From NCBI RefSeq assembly GCF_024347515.1, contig NZ_AP025492.1, forward strand, positions 1,364,001-1,428,000: a stretch of 64,000 nucleotides of DNA, read 5' to 3'. Below, piece by piece: positions 45,886-55,924 of this stretch. The DNA is from Vibrio gigantis. Its GTDB lineage: Bacteria; Pseudomonadota; Gammaproteobacteria; Enterobacterales; Vibrionaceae. Numbering within the stretch: the stretch's first letter is position 1; the number at the start of each line of letters is the position of its first letter. The notes beneath the pieces were generated by a model. That model searched no databases. It saw nothing but the letters and a program-made list of their open reading frames with translations, and was not told the origin of the DNA. A program made the translations under genes and the position numbers.

Positions 45886-45908
45886 AAGCCCACACATGTG
45901 GGTTTATT
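45886..45908 (+). terminator. Terminator after tetR
   Basis: An 8-bp stem with one wobble pair (45886-45893 with 45898-45905), ACAT loop, then TTTATT. It separates tetR from the RND operon. Confidence 0.65.
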
Positions 45909-45920
45909 AATAACCATTTT

Positions 45921-45933
45921 TGACGATTCGTCA
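45921..45933. promoter_or_regulatory. TetR-type operator, upstream RND site
   Basis: Perfect palindrome TGACGATTCGTCA between the tetR terminator and the RND gene. Confidence 0.75.
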
Positions 45934-46032
45934 CAAACTTGAGATTGACCGACTGTGGTTGCTGTTTTCTTGAGTGTTTGACTAAGCATTGTGTTTTTTG
46001 TCAGCTTCGGCTGGCTTTTTATGACACAAATA

Positions 46033-46045
46033 TGACGAATCGTCA
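46033..46045. promoter_or_regulatory. TetR-type operator next to the RND start
   Basis: Perfect palindrome TGACGAATCGTCA, identical in form to the site at 45921, lying 15 bases before the RND ATG at 46061, with GGAG in between. Binding here could block RNA polymerase or early elongation. Confidence 0.75.
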
Positions 46046-46060
46046 CAAATGGAGACTGTG

Positions 46061-48511
46061 ATGAAACATGACAGCCAGAAGCCCACGTTCGATCAGCAAA
46101 ACCGAGATAACCCTAATGCCGATAGCGCAAACACAGATCTAAACAGTTGGCACTCAATACCTACCAAGCGTTCGTTTATCGTTCTGCTGGTGGTGTTTTC
46201 AATCATCATTCTCTCTGCATTAGGGGCCAAGAACCTCTACTTTAGAGGGGACTACAACATCTTCTTTGAAGGTACCAACAAACAGTTGATGGCGTTCGAT
46301 GAAATCCAAACCACCTTTGCAAAAACCGACAACCTTGCGATTGTTGTCGCCCCTGAAGATGGCAATGTCTTCACCCCAGAAACTCTCACATTAATTCAAA
46401 ACCTCACGGTTGATGCGTGGCAGATCCCGTATTCAAGCCGTGTGGATTCTCTTGCTAATTATCAGCACACCGAAGCCATTGAAGATGACCTCTTGGTAGA
46501 AGACCTGCTGTATGAAGAGTACGAGCACACACCAGAGCGCATCGCTAAAGTTAAACAGATAGCCCTCAACGAACCGTTGCTTAAGAATGCCTTGGTGTCG
46601 GCCTCTGGCGATGTGACGATTGTTAACGTGACCGTGCAACTGCCTGAAGTGGATAAGACCGCGGAAGTGCAAGAGGTGATCGCGGCGATCAATGCCATGA
46701 TCGGCAAGTATCAAGATCAATATCCGAATGTGGAATTCCATAAAGCGGGCATCATCGCCATGAACAACGCATTTATGACTTCGGCTCAAGAAGACAGTTC
46801 AACGCTGGTGCCGTTAATGCTATTGGTAGTGTTGGTGTTCCTGACCTTTATGCTGCGCTCGTTCTTTAGTGTGGTGGCCACGCTTATTGTGATCATCTCT
46901 TCAATTGTTGCCACCATGGGTTTATCCGGTTGGGCAGGGATGTTCCTCAGCACAGCAACCGTGAATGTGCCTACCTTGGTTTTAACTTTGGCGGTGGCCG
47001 ATTGTGTTCACGTGATTGTGACCATGAGACAAGCCATGCAACGCGGGATGGAGAAAGCACAAGCCATTCAATACAGCATCAAGCTCAATGCGATGCCGAT
47101 TCTGATCACCTCAGTGACCACCGCAATTGGTTTCTTGATGATGAACATGTCGGACTCTCCAGTATTACGAGACTTCGGTAACTTGTCGGCATTAGGTGTA
47201 CTCATCGCGTGTTTCCTATCTGTGACTATGCTGCCTGCATTGCTAAAACTGCTGCCAATTAAGCGCTTGTCAGTAAATCCAACGGCGGAAGATAAAGTGA
47301 CCTTTATGGATAAGCTCGGTGATTTTGTCGTTGCGAACCGTAAAGCACTGCTGCCTATTTCAACCCTTGTGATTGTTGGCGCTGCGGCGTTAATTCCACT
47401 GAACAAAGTGAATGATGAATCGGTGAAGTATTTCGATACCTCAAGCGAATTCAGACAAGCGGCTGATTTCATGGAAGAGACCGTAAGCGGCATGACCACC
47501 CTTAGCATCGCGGTCAAAACCAATGAGTCTCAAGCGATTGCTGATCCTGTGTTCTTACAAGCGATTGGCGACTTTACTGAGTGGCTACGTGTTCAACCAG
47601 AAACCGACCATGTGGCCACGCTATCTGATGTTTACATGCGTTTGAATAAGAACATGCATGGCGATGACGATAGCTACTACCAATTGCCACTAAACCGTGA
47701 ACTTGCTGCGCAATACCTGCTTCTTTATGAGATGTCTCTGCCGTATGGCTTGGACTTGAACAACCAGATCAACGTCGATAAGTCATCGATAAAAATGGTA
47801 CTCACCGTCGACAACCTCGGCAGCGTTGAGCTAGTGGAACTCGAAGAACGCATCTACTCATGGTTTGCAGCCAATGCACCTCAGTATGAAGTAGTCGCGT
47901 CGAGCCCATCACTGATGTTTGCTCACATTGGCGAAACCAACATGGCGAGTATGTTATCGACTCTGCCTATCACCTTAGTACTTATCTCGGGCTTGATGAT
48001 CTTTGCGTTGCGCTCAGTTCGCTTGGGTATGATCAGCCTAGTGCCAAACATTGCACCTGCGATCATTGGTTTTGGTTTATGGGCGCTTATCTCAGGTGAA
48101 ATTAACCTTGGTTTGTCAGTGGTGGTGACGCTCACTTTGGGTATCGTAGTTGATGATGCGGTGCACTTCTTAAGCAAATACCAGCGCGCAAGAATAGAAG
48201 GTAAATCGGCGGAAGAAGCGGTTCGATACGCCTTCCACACCGTTGGCCGTGCATTGTGGATTACCACTGTCGTGTTAGTGGCTGGTTTCTCAGTACTGGC
48301 GATGTCGAGCTTCAGACTCAACTCCGACATGGGCTTACTCAGCGCGATTGTGATTTTCATTGCGCTGGTGGTCGACTTCATCTTGCTACCAAGCCTACTG
48401 ATGATCTTCGACAAACAGACTCACTATTCAGATAAACCTCAGCACGAATCAAAGCCAGAAACCAAGCCACAGTCTAGCCCAACAGCCGAACTGACTACAT
48501 GGACCAAATAA
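46061..48511 (+). CDS. RND-superfamily (MMPL-type) exporter
   Basis: An 816-aa inner-membrane transporter. TM1 is about 33-52, then a large periplasmic loop (about 53-245), a block of five TM segments (about 250-400), a second TM and periplasmic loop (about 435-620) and a last five-TM block (about 625-785): the duplicated RND layout. At under 1000 aa with shorter loops it belongs to the MMPL/HAE3 branch, which moves lipids and hopanoids rather than drugs. The start is the ATG at 46061 with GGAG upstream. It is the first gene of an operon with a LolA-like protein and an outer-membrane barrel; a lipid or lipid-like cargo is inferred. Confidence 0.9.
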   Translation: MKHDSQKPTFDQQNRDNPNADSANTDLNSWHSIPTKRSFIVLLVVFSIIILSALGAKNLYFRGDYNIFFEGTNKQLMAFDEIQTTFAKTDNLAIVVAPEDGNVFTPETLTLIQNLTVDAWQIPYSSRVDSLANYQHTEAIEDDLLVEDLLYEEYEHTPERIAKVKQIALNEPLLKNALVSASGDVTIVNVTVQLPEVDKTAEVQEVIAAINAMIGKYQDQYPNVEFHKAGIIAMNNAFMTSAQEDSSTLVPLMLLVVLVFLTFMLRSFFSVVATLIVIISSIVATMGLSGWAGMFLSTATVNVPTLVLTLAVADCVHVIVTMRQAMQRGMEKAQAIQYSIKLNAMPILITSVTTAIGFLMMNMSDSPVLRDFGNLSALGVLIACFLSVTMLPALLKLLPIKRLSVNPTAEDKVTFMDKLGDFVVANRKALLPISTLVIVGAAALIPLNKVNDESVKYFDTSSEFRQAADFMEETVSGMTTLSIAVKTNESQAIADPVFLQAIGDFTEWLRVQPETDHVATLSDVYMRLNKNMHGDDDSYYQLPLNRELAAQYLLLYEMSLPYGLDLNNQINVDKSSIKMVLTVDNLGSVELVELEERIYSWFAANAPQYEVVASSPSLMFAHIGETNMASMLSTLPITLVLISGLMIFALRSVRLGMISLVPNIAPAIIGFGLWALISGEINLGLSVVVTLTLGIVVDDAVHFLSKYQRARIEGKSAEEAVRYAFHTVGRALWITTVVLVAGFSVLAMSSFRLNSDMGLLSAIVIFIALVVDFILLPSLLMIFDKQTHYSDKPQHESKPETKPQSSPTAELTTWTK

Positions 48512-48555
48512 GGAATCGTCAGCCTGCTGCGGTGGGCTGACTCAAGGAGATATTT

Positions 48556-49377
48556 ATGAAAAGCGTTAAACAATCATTCGTTACTACATTACTTACTGTT
48601 AGCTCATTAAGCGTCGGCACGTTAACAATAGGCACATTCGCGGCTTTCCCAGCATTAGCAGACCCTGCGAAAGGCTTAGAAATTGCCGAGCAACGTAAAG
48701 CGGTCGATGTCGGGTGGGGCGATTCTGTTGCGACCATGGAAATGCTACTTCGCAACAAACAGGGCGAAAGCAGCACACGATTAATGCGATTGAAATCTTT
48801 GGAAGTTGATGACGATGGCGATAAAGGCTTAACCATTTTTGATGAGCCGCGCGATGTAAAAGGCACGGCTTTTCTAAACCATTCGCATATCACTAAATCG
48901 GATGACCAGTGGCTGTATCTGCCAGCATTGAAACGTGTGAAACGCATCTCTTCACGCAACAAATCGGGGCCGTTTATGGGCAGTGAATTTGCGTATGAAG
49001 ACTTAAGCTCGTTTGAACTAGAAAAGTACACCTTCAACTACATTGAAGACGCGAAATTAGAAGGCGTAGACACCTTTGTTTTAGAGCAAGTACCGACCGA
49101 CAAAAACTCAGGCTACACCATGCAAAAAGTATGGCTAGATCAACAATACTACCGCCCCGTTCAAGTGGAGTTTTACGACCGCAAAGGCGCATTGCTGAAA
49201 ACTCTGTCGTTCCAAGACTACAAACAATACCTGAACCAATACTGGCGCGCGCACACCATGTCGATGCAAAACCACCAAACGGGTAAAAGTACGGTATTAA
49301 CCACGACAGATTTGGCGTTCCAGACCGGTCTTAAAGACAAGGACTTTCAAAAAAACACACTGAAACGAGCTAAGTAA
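48556..49377 (+). CDS. LolA-like outer-membrane lipoprotein-sorting family protein
   Basis: A 273-aa periplasmic protein. The signal peptide is about 1-35 (ending PALADPA), and the mature part follows the LolA-like open-barrel pattern: MEMLLRNKQGESSTRLMRLKSLE, TAFLNHSH, DDQWLYLPALKRVKRIS and a C-terminal strand series. The SRNKSGPFMGSEFAYEDL segment is typical of the DUF-type LolA relatives found beside MMPL exporters. It probably receives a hydrophobic cargo from the RND pump for delivery to the outer membrane. AAGGAGA precedes the ATG, 44 bases after the pump. Confidence 0.88.
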   Translation: MKSVKQSFVTTLLTVSSLSVGTLTIGTFAAFPALADPAKGLEIAEQRKAVDVGWGDSVATMEMLLRNKQGESSTRLMRLKSLEVDDDGDKGLTIFDEPRDVKGTAFLNHSHITKSDDQWLYLPALKRVKRISSRNKSGPFMGSEFAYEDLSSFELEKYTFNYIEDAKLEGVDTFVLEQVPTDKNSGYTMQKVWLDQQYYRPVQVEFYDRKGALLKTLSFQDYKQYLNQYWRAHTMSMQNHQTGKSTVLTTTDLAFQTGLKDKDFQKNTLKRAK

Positions 49378-49386
49378 GGCAAGAAT

Positions 49387-50619
49387 ATGAAAAGGATTGT
49401 GTTAACAGGAACCCAGTTATCCTTAACCTTAGCAGCGACATTTGGGTTTATGCAGGTGTCGCTGCCTTGTGTGGCAGCAGGCTTTAGCTCTGAGTTCGTA
49501 GAACAAGTCACCCCAGAGCTCGCAGGGCAGGTTAACCTTGAACACAGGCAGTTCTTTAGTGACGGCTTGCAAGGGCAAGATAAAGGACAAAGCTCACTGG
49601 TGTTGCAGCCAGAGTTTTACTGGGAGCAACAAGAGGGCAACGGCAGTTTTACCTTTACGCCGTTTTATCGCCTAGACAGTGAAGACGATGAGCGAACCCA
49701 TGGGGACATTCGTGAAGCTCTGTATCTGACTTATTGGGATGATTATGAACTGCGCGCCGGTGTTGGCAAAGTGTTCTGGGGCGTGACCGAATCAGCGCAC
49801 TTGGTGGACGTTGTAAACCAAACCGATGCCATTGAATCGGTCGATGGTGAATCCAAGCTAGGTCAGCCGATGGTGCATTTCACCTCTATCAAAGACTGGG
49901 GAACCATCGATGCCATGTTACTGCCGTATTTTCGTGAACGTACCTTTGCAGGGGAAGACGGACGCTTAAGGCCAACAGTGCCCGTGTCAGACGATGCGCT
50001 TTACGAATCTTCGAGAGAAGAAAAGCACGTCGATGTAGCACTGCGCTATAGCCAAATGTACGGCGATTGGGATGTCGGTTTAAGCTACTTAGGCGGCACT
50101 AATCGCGACCCTTATTACCGTGTTGAAGGCAATCAGCTCAAGCCGTATTACGCGCAGATGCAGCTCTTTGGGCTTGATGTACAAGGCATTATTGGCGATT
50201 GGTTGTGGAAGCTGGAAAGCATTTATCGCGACAGTTACGACAACCACACAGGCGTCGCGACAGGCTTTGAATACACATGGGTTGGCGCGCTTGAATCGTA
50301 TTGGGATATCGGCTTCATTGCTGAATACCTGTATGACAGCCGAGGCAATAACGCTCAAACCATCGGTCAAAACGATGTGTTCCTTGGAGCGCGTTTCGCC
50401 TTGAACGATGAAGATGGTACAGAGGTACTTACAGGTATCACTCAAGACTTAGACAACAGTGATGTCTACAGTGCAAAACTCGAAGCCTCAAGCCGTATCA
50501 ATAACAACCTCAAGTGGCGACTGAATGCTTGGTTGTTTGAGAATGAAACCCCGGAGGATTTGTTGTTCTTTGCTCGCAAGGACGATTTTGTTGAGGTGGC
50601 GTTGGAATATTACTTTTAG
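49387..50619 (+). CDS. Outer-membrane beta-barrel of the RND operon (DUF1302-like)
   Basis: A 410-aa protein with a signal peptide (about 1-32, ending CVAAG) and about 16 predicted amphipathic strands, ending in ALEYYF, a typical barrel terminus with aromatic last residue. The strand pattern and RYFR/GVGKVFWGVTES stretch resemble the DUF1302-type proteins often found with MMPL pumps, called tentatively. It starts 9 bases after the LolA-like gene, so the three genes form one operon spanning inner membrane, periplasm and outer membrane. No clear terminator follows. Confidence 0.82.
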   Translation: MKRIVLTGTQLSLTLAATFGFMQVSLPCVAAGFSSEFVEQVTPELAGQVNLEHRQFFSDGLQGQDKGQSSLVLQPEFYWEQQEGNGSFTFTPFYRLDSEDDERTHGDIREALYLTYWDDYELRAGVGKVFWGVTESAHLVDVVNQTDAIESVDGESKLGQPMVHFTSIKDWGTIDAMLLPYFRERTFAGEDGRLRPTVPVSDDALYESSREEKHVDVALRYSQMYGDWDVGLSYLGGTNRDPYYRVEGNQLKPYYAQMQLFGLDVQGIIGDWLWKLESIYRDSYDNHTGVATGFEYTWVGALESYWDIGFIAEYLYDSRGNNAQTIGQNDVFLGARFALNDEDGTEVLTGITQDLDNSDVYSAKLEASSRINNNLKWRLNAWLFENETPEDLLFFARKDDFVEVALEYYF

Positions 50620-50853
50620 TATTTATAAAAAGTTAGCATTTATAACAAGTTAATGGCGGTTTTGTGGGGCGTTCTTGTTAAGGGGCGTCTCAAATTTAAG
50701 ATGAGCCATATTTAGAATGTTCAAAGTCGCCTTTTTATAAAATAGAGCAAACAATCGAATAGACCCACAGGTAAGATGGTTATATTTTTCGAATATCTAT
50801 AACCTCCGAATATGCATGTAAAGCGTGTTGGCGGTATCGGCCCTAAGGGAATT

Positions 50854-51963
50854 ATGAATTCATTTAATTGGGATACAAACTTTGAAACAGGTATTGGTGT
50901 TGTAGACGAACAACATCAATACCTTGTTGGTTTTATCAACCACTACGGAAACCTGTTGTCGGAGAATACAATTTCTATCGATGACATGAGCGCCGCTTTG
51001 CTTGACCTCACACGCTATGCCGAATTTCATTTTAAAGAAGAAGAATCTTTGATGAGAGAGCGCGGCGTTTATGACTTACACATTGAAGAGCACATCAAAG
51101 TGCATCGTGTGTTTATGCAAGACATCTACAGCATGCAAGCCTTCATCTTGGAAGAAGATCAGGCGTCAGCACGTCAGTTGTTGGACTTCCTCATCCATTG
51201 GCTTGCTTATCACATCCTTGGTATCGACCAAAACATGGCGCGACAAGTGGCCGCAATAGAAGAGGGCGCAACACCTCGACAAGCCTTTGAAGCAGAAGAA
51301 AAGCAGCAAGATTCTTCGACCATCCCTTTACTGGCCGCGCTTAAAGGCTTATTTGAACAAGTCTCTGAACGAAACAAACAGTTGTTACGCTTCAACCAGT
51401 TACTCGAAGACAAAGTCGAGGAACGCACCGCAGAATTGAAACGAGCGAACAAGAAACTTGAAGAGCTGTCGTTAACAGACTCACTCACTAATTTGCCTAA
51501 CCGTCGGTGTGCTTTTAAACAGTTAGCAGTGCATTGGCAAGATTCAAAAGAACTTGGCGTACCTTTGGTGTGCATTATGATTGATGCAGACCACTTCAAA
51601 CGCATTAATGACACCAGTGGACATGATGCAGGCGATTTGGTACTAAAAACCCTCTCGCGCGAACTGAAAAACACGTTTCGTAATGATGATATTGTGTGTC
51701 GATTAGGGGGCGATGAATTCTTGGTTATTTGCCCAGACACCGACCTTAAAGGGGGCATGCACATCGCAGAAACGACTCGACAGAAAGTGTCTGAATTAGA
51801 GGTCGAAACCGGCAACCAAGCTTGGATTGGTAGCATCAGTGTCGGTGTGGCTGAAATGACCCAAGAATTCGAAACCATGAATGAATTGATTAAAGCGGCT
51901 GACGAGTCCGTTTATTTAGCGAAAAACGCAGGGAAGAACAGCGTTTGTTCTATTCAAATCTAG
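50854..51963 (+). CDS. Bacteriohemerythrin-GGDEF diguanylate cyclase
   Basis: A 369-aa soluble cyclase. Residues about 5-130 form a bacteriohemerythrin domain with the di-iron ligands H21, H59, E63, H80, H84, H120 and D125 (VVDEQHQ, HFKEEE, HIEEHIKVH, HILGIDQ). A coiled coil (about 160-205) leads to the GGDEF domain (active site 285-289) with an intact I-site (RNDD, 276-279). It should sense O2 or redox through its di-iron site; the V. cholerae homologue VC1216 does so. The ATG at 50854 has AAGGGA upstream. It lies before pheST. Confidence 0.94.
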   Translation: MNSFNWDTNFETGIGVVDEQHQYLVGFINHYGNLLSENTISIDDMSAALLDLTRYAEFHFKEEESLMRERGVYDLHIEEHIKVHRVFMQDIYSMQAFILEEDQASARQLLDFLIHWLAYHILGIDQNMARQVAAIEEGATPRQAFEAEEKQQDSSTIPLLAALKGLFEQVSERNKQLLRFNQLLEDKVEERTAELKRANKKLEELSLTDSLTNLPNRRCAFKQLAVHWQDSKELGVPLVCIMIDADHFKRINDTSGHDAGDLVLKTLSRELKNTFRNDDIVCRLGGDEFLVICPDTDLKGGMHIAETTRQKVSELEVETGNQAWIGSISVGVAEMTQEFETMNELIKAADESVYLAKNAGKNSVCSIQI

Positions 51964-51984
51964 CGTTTAGGTCACTTCCAAATT

Positions 51985-52016
51985 AAGAAGTGGAACCTGT
52001 AATTGTTCCACTTCTT
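51985..52016 (+). terminator. Terminator-like hairpin after hemerythrin-GGDEF gene
   Basis: A 12-bp perfect stem (51985-51996 with 52005-52016), eight-base loop. The stem ends CTTCTTCC, with no real T run, so it may stabilise the transcript rather than end it. Confidence 0.6.
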
Positions 52017-52079
52017 CCTACTCCTCATTAATATCCTGTTAAATTTGCCGTGTTTTTAGTCAATAACTTGTTCTTTTAG

Positions 52080-53165
<1,086 letters not shown>

Positions 53166-53183
53166 TCCGGGGCAGTCAAAACT

Positions 53184-55571
53184 ATGAAATTCAGTGAATC
53201 TTGGCTACGCGAGTGGGTTAAACCTGCAATTAACAGCGAAGAGCTAGCTCACCAAATCACTATGGCTGGTTTGGAAGTTGACGATGTAGAACCTGTTGCT
53301 GGTGAATTCACCGGCGTTAAAGTAGGTAAAGTGGTTGAGTGCGGTCAGCACCCAGACGCAGACAAACTACAAGTTACAAAAATTGATATCGGCGAAGAAG
53401 AACTTTTAGACATCGTATGTGGTGCATCTAACTGTCGTCTTGGCCTAACTGTAGCAGTAGCAACAGTTGGCGCAGTACTTCCTGGTGACTTCAAAATCAA
53501 GAAAGCAAAACTACGTGGCGTTCCATCGCACGGCATGCTTTGTTCTTTCTCTGAGCTAGGTATCGACGTAGAGTCTGACGGCATCCTTGAGCTGCCAGAA
53601 GGTACAACGCTAGGTATGGACGTACGTGAGCTTCTAGAGCTTAACGACGTAACTATCGACGTAGACCTAACAGCAAACCGCGCAGACTGCTTCAGCATCC
53701 GTGGTCTTGCTCGTGAAGTTGGCGTACTAAACCGCGCAGACGTTACAGAGCCAACAGTTGAAGCTGTCGCAACAAGCATTGAAGACACAGTATCTGTTGA
53801 AATTAAAGCAACTGATGCTTGTCCACGTTACCTTGGCCGTGTGGTTAAGAACGTAAACGTGAAAGCGGAATCCCCAATCTGGATGCAAGAAAAACTGCGT
53901 CGTTGTGGTATCCGTTCAATCGACCCAGTTGTAGACATCACAAACTACGTGATGCTAGAGCAAGGCCAACCAATGCACGCATTTGATCTAGCTAAGATCG
54001 AAGGCGGTATCGTGGTTCGTCTAGCAGAGCAGGGCGAAAAGCTAACACTTCTAGATGGCAACGAAGCTGAACTAAACAGCAACACGCTTGTTATCGCTGA
54101 CCACAACAAAGCACTAGCAATCGCTGGTATCTTTGGCGGTCAAGATTCAGGTGTTACTACTGAAACAACAGACGTACTTCTTGAAGCTGCATTCTTCGCA
54201 CCGGATCACATCCGTGGTCGCGCACGTGCTTACGGCCTTCACACTGATTCTTCTCTACGTTTTGAACGTGGTGTTGATTCAACACTTCAAGCAGCTGCAA
54301 TGGAGCGTGCAACACAGCTTCTAGTTGAAATCTGTGGTGGTGAAGTTGCGCCAGTAAACGGCAGCGAATCTGAAGCTGATCTTCCTAAAGCAAACGTAGT
54401 TGCTCTACGTCGCGCTAAGCTAGACAGCCTACTAGGTCACGAAATCCCATCTACAGACGTAGTGGAAATTCTTACTCGCCTAGGTTGTGAAGTAGAAACG
54501 ACTGATGCTGGTTGGACGGCAACGTCTCCATCTTGGCGTTTTGATATCGCAATCGAGCAAGACCTAATTGAAGAAGTAGGTCGTATCTACGGTTACGATA
54601 ACATTCCAAACCAAGCGCCTAAAGCGGCACTTAAAATGAATGACCACAAAGAAGCTGACCAACCGCTTAAGCGCGTTCGTGACCTTCTCGTAGACCGTGG
54701 CTACCACGAAGCAATCACATACAGCTTCGTAGAACCAGAACAGCAAAAACTTGTTGTACCTGGCGTTGAGCCGCTAATTCTGCCATTCCCAATCTCTGCG
54801 GACATGTCAGCAATGCGTCTTGGCCTAATCCAAGGTCTTCTAAACACAGTTGTTCACAACCAGAAGCGTCAACAGTCTCGCGTTCGTCTATTCGAATCAG
54901 GCCTACGTTTCATCCCTGAAGCCACTGCTGAAAACGGCATGCGCCAAGAAATGATGCTTGCGGGCGTTATCTCTGGTACTCGTGGCGAAGAGCACTGGGA
55001 CATTGCAACTAACACTGTAGATTTCTTCGATCTTAAAGGTGACCTAGAAGCTGTTCTTGAGCTTTCTGCAAACGAAATCGCATACAGCTTCAAAGCAGCT
55101 AAGCACCCAGCACTTCACCCAGGTCAAACTGCGGCTATCGTAGTAGACGGCAAAGAAGTGGGTATCATTGGTACTGTTCACCCAGAACTAGAGCGTAAGT
55201 TTGGTCTTAACGGCCGCACTATCGTATTCGAAATCGAATGGGCAGCTATCAACACTCGCGTGCTTCCAGAAGCAGTAGCAGTATCTAAGTTCCCTGCAAA
55301 CCGTCGTGATATCGCGGTTGTTGTTGACGAAGCAGTAGCTTCTGGCGACATCGTAGAAGCGTGTATCGCAGCTGGTGGCGAATTCCTAACAGGCGCTAAA
55401 CTGTTCGACGTATACGTTGGTCAAGGCGTTGAAGAAGGCAAGAAGAGCCTAGCTATCGCACTTAGCCTACAGTCTGTAGAGCGCACACTTGAAGATGCAG
55501 ACATCGCTGGTTCAGTAGATGCTATCGTAGCTTCAATCTCAGAGAAATTCGGCGCAGCACTTCGCGACTAA
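53184..55571 (+). CDS. pheT: Phenylalanyl-tRNA synthetase beta subunit
   Basis: A 795-aa subunit providing tRNA binding and editing. The N-terminal EMAP/tRNA-binding domain (about 40-150), B3/B4 editing region (about 210-390), B5 domain (about 400-475), core synthetase-like domain and C-terminal anticodon-binding domain (about 700-795) are all seen, and length is normal. A GGGG ribosome site precedes the ATG at 53184. A strong terminator follows, and ihfA, which usually comes next in gamma-proteobacteria, is not found in the following sequence. Confidence 0.97.
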   Translation: MKFSESWLREWVKPAINSEELAHQITMAGLEVDDVEPVAGEFTGVKVGKVVECGQHPDADKLQVTKIDIGEEELLDIVCGASNCRLGLTVAVATVGAVLPGDFKIKKAKLRGVPSHGMLCSFSELGIDVESDGILELPEGTTLGMDVRELLELNDVTIDVDLTANRADCFSIRGLAREVGVLNRADVTEPTVEAVATSIEDTVSVEIKATDACPRYLGRVVKNVNVKAESPIWMQEKLRRCGIRSIDPVVDITNYVMLEQGQPMHAFDLAKIEGGIVVRLAEQGEKLTLLDGNEAELNSNTLVIADHNKALAIAGIFGGQDSGVTTETTDVLLEAAFFAPDHIRGRARAYGLHTDSSLRFERGVDSTLQAAAMERATQLLVEICGGEVAPVNGSESEADLPKANVVALRRAKLDSLLGHEIPSTDVVEILTRLGCEVETTDAGWTATSPSWRFDIAIEQDLIEEVGRIYGYDNIPNQAPKAALKMNDHKEADQPLKRVRDLLVDRGYHEAITYSFVEPEQQKLVVPGVEPLILPFPISADMSAMRLGLIQGLLNTVVHNQKRQQSRVRLFESGLRFIPEATAENGMRQEMMLAGVISGTRGEEHWDIATNTVDFFDLKGDLEAVLELSANEIAYSFKAAKHPALHPGQTAAIVVDGKEVGIIGTVHPELERKFGLNGRTIVFEIEWAAINTRVLPEAVAVSKFPANRRDIAVVVDEAVASGDIVEACIAAGGEFLTGAKLFDVYVGQGVEEGKKSLAIALSLQSVERTLEDADIAGSVDAIVASISEKFGAALRD

Positions 55572-55594
55572 TCTCTTCTAATAGATAGAAAACC

Positions 55595-55622
55595 AAAGGC
55601 CTCGCATTGCGAGGCCTTTTTT
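55595..55622 (+). terminator. Terminator of the pheST operon
   Basis: An 11-bp stem (55595-55605 with 55609-55619) with an ATT loop and a T run. It marks the end of conserved core DNA before the accessory region. Confidence 0.92.
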
Positions 55623-55924
55623 CGGCTTAAAGAATAGTGTTAGAGCTTGGATTTGTGATTTTATAAGCACCTTATTAAGCAATAGGCGTTATTTTCTGAA
55701 CACTATATTGTTATTTTGATAACAGGCTCTTTACCATGTGTGCTCGTACAAGTACAGAGGGATAGAGCTGGGTGGAATATATGCCCGTATGCTAACGTAT
55801 TGTTTTTATTGAAAGCAAAAACGCTCCCAATTAAATGGGGTACTGGTGGAACGCTATATTATAAGTTTAAAATTAGCTCACTAAATGATACGATCACGAG
55901 TTCGTTTTCTTATGAGCTTTTTAA
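55623..55924. other. AT-rich left edge of the accessory region
   Basis: About 300 bases of AT-rich sequence between the pheT terminator and the TM-GAF gene. An open frame (55716-56021) has no family resemblance or ribosome site and is not called. No att site or repeat was recognised, though the sequence change from core to accessory occurs here. Confidence 0.4.
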
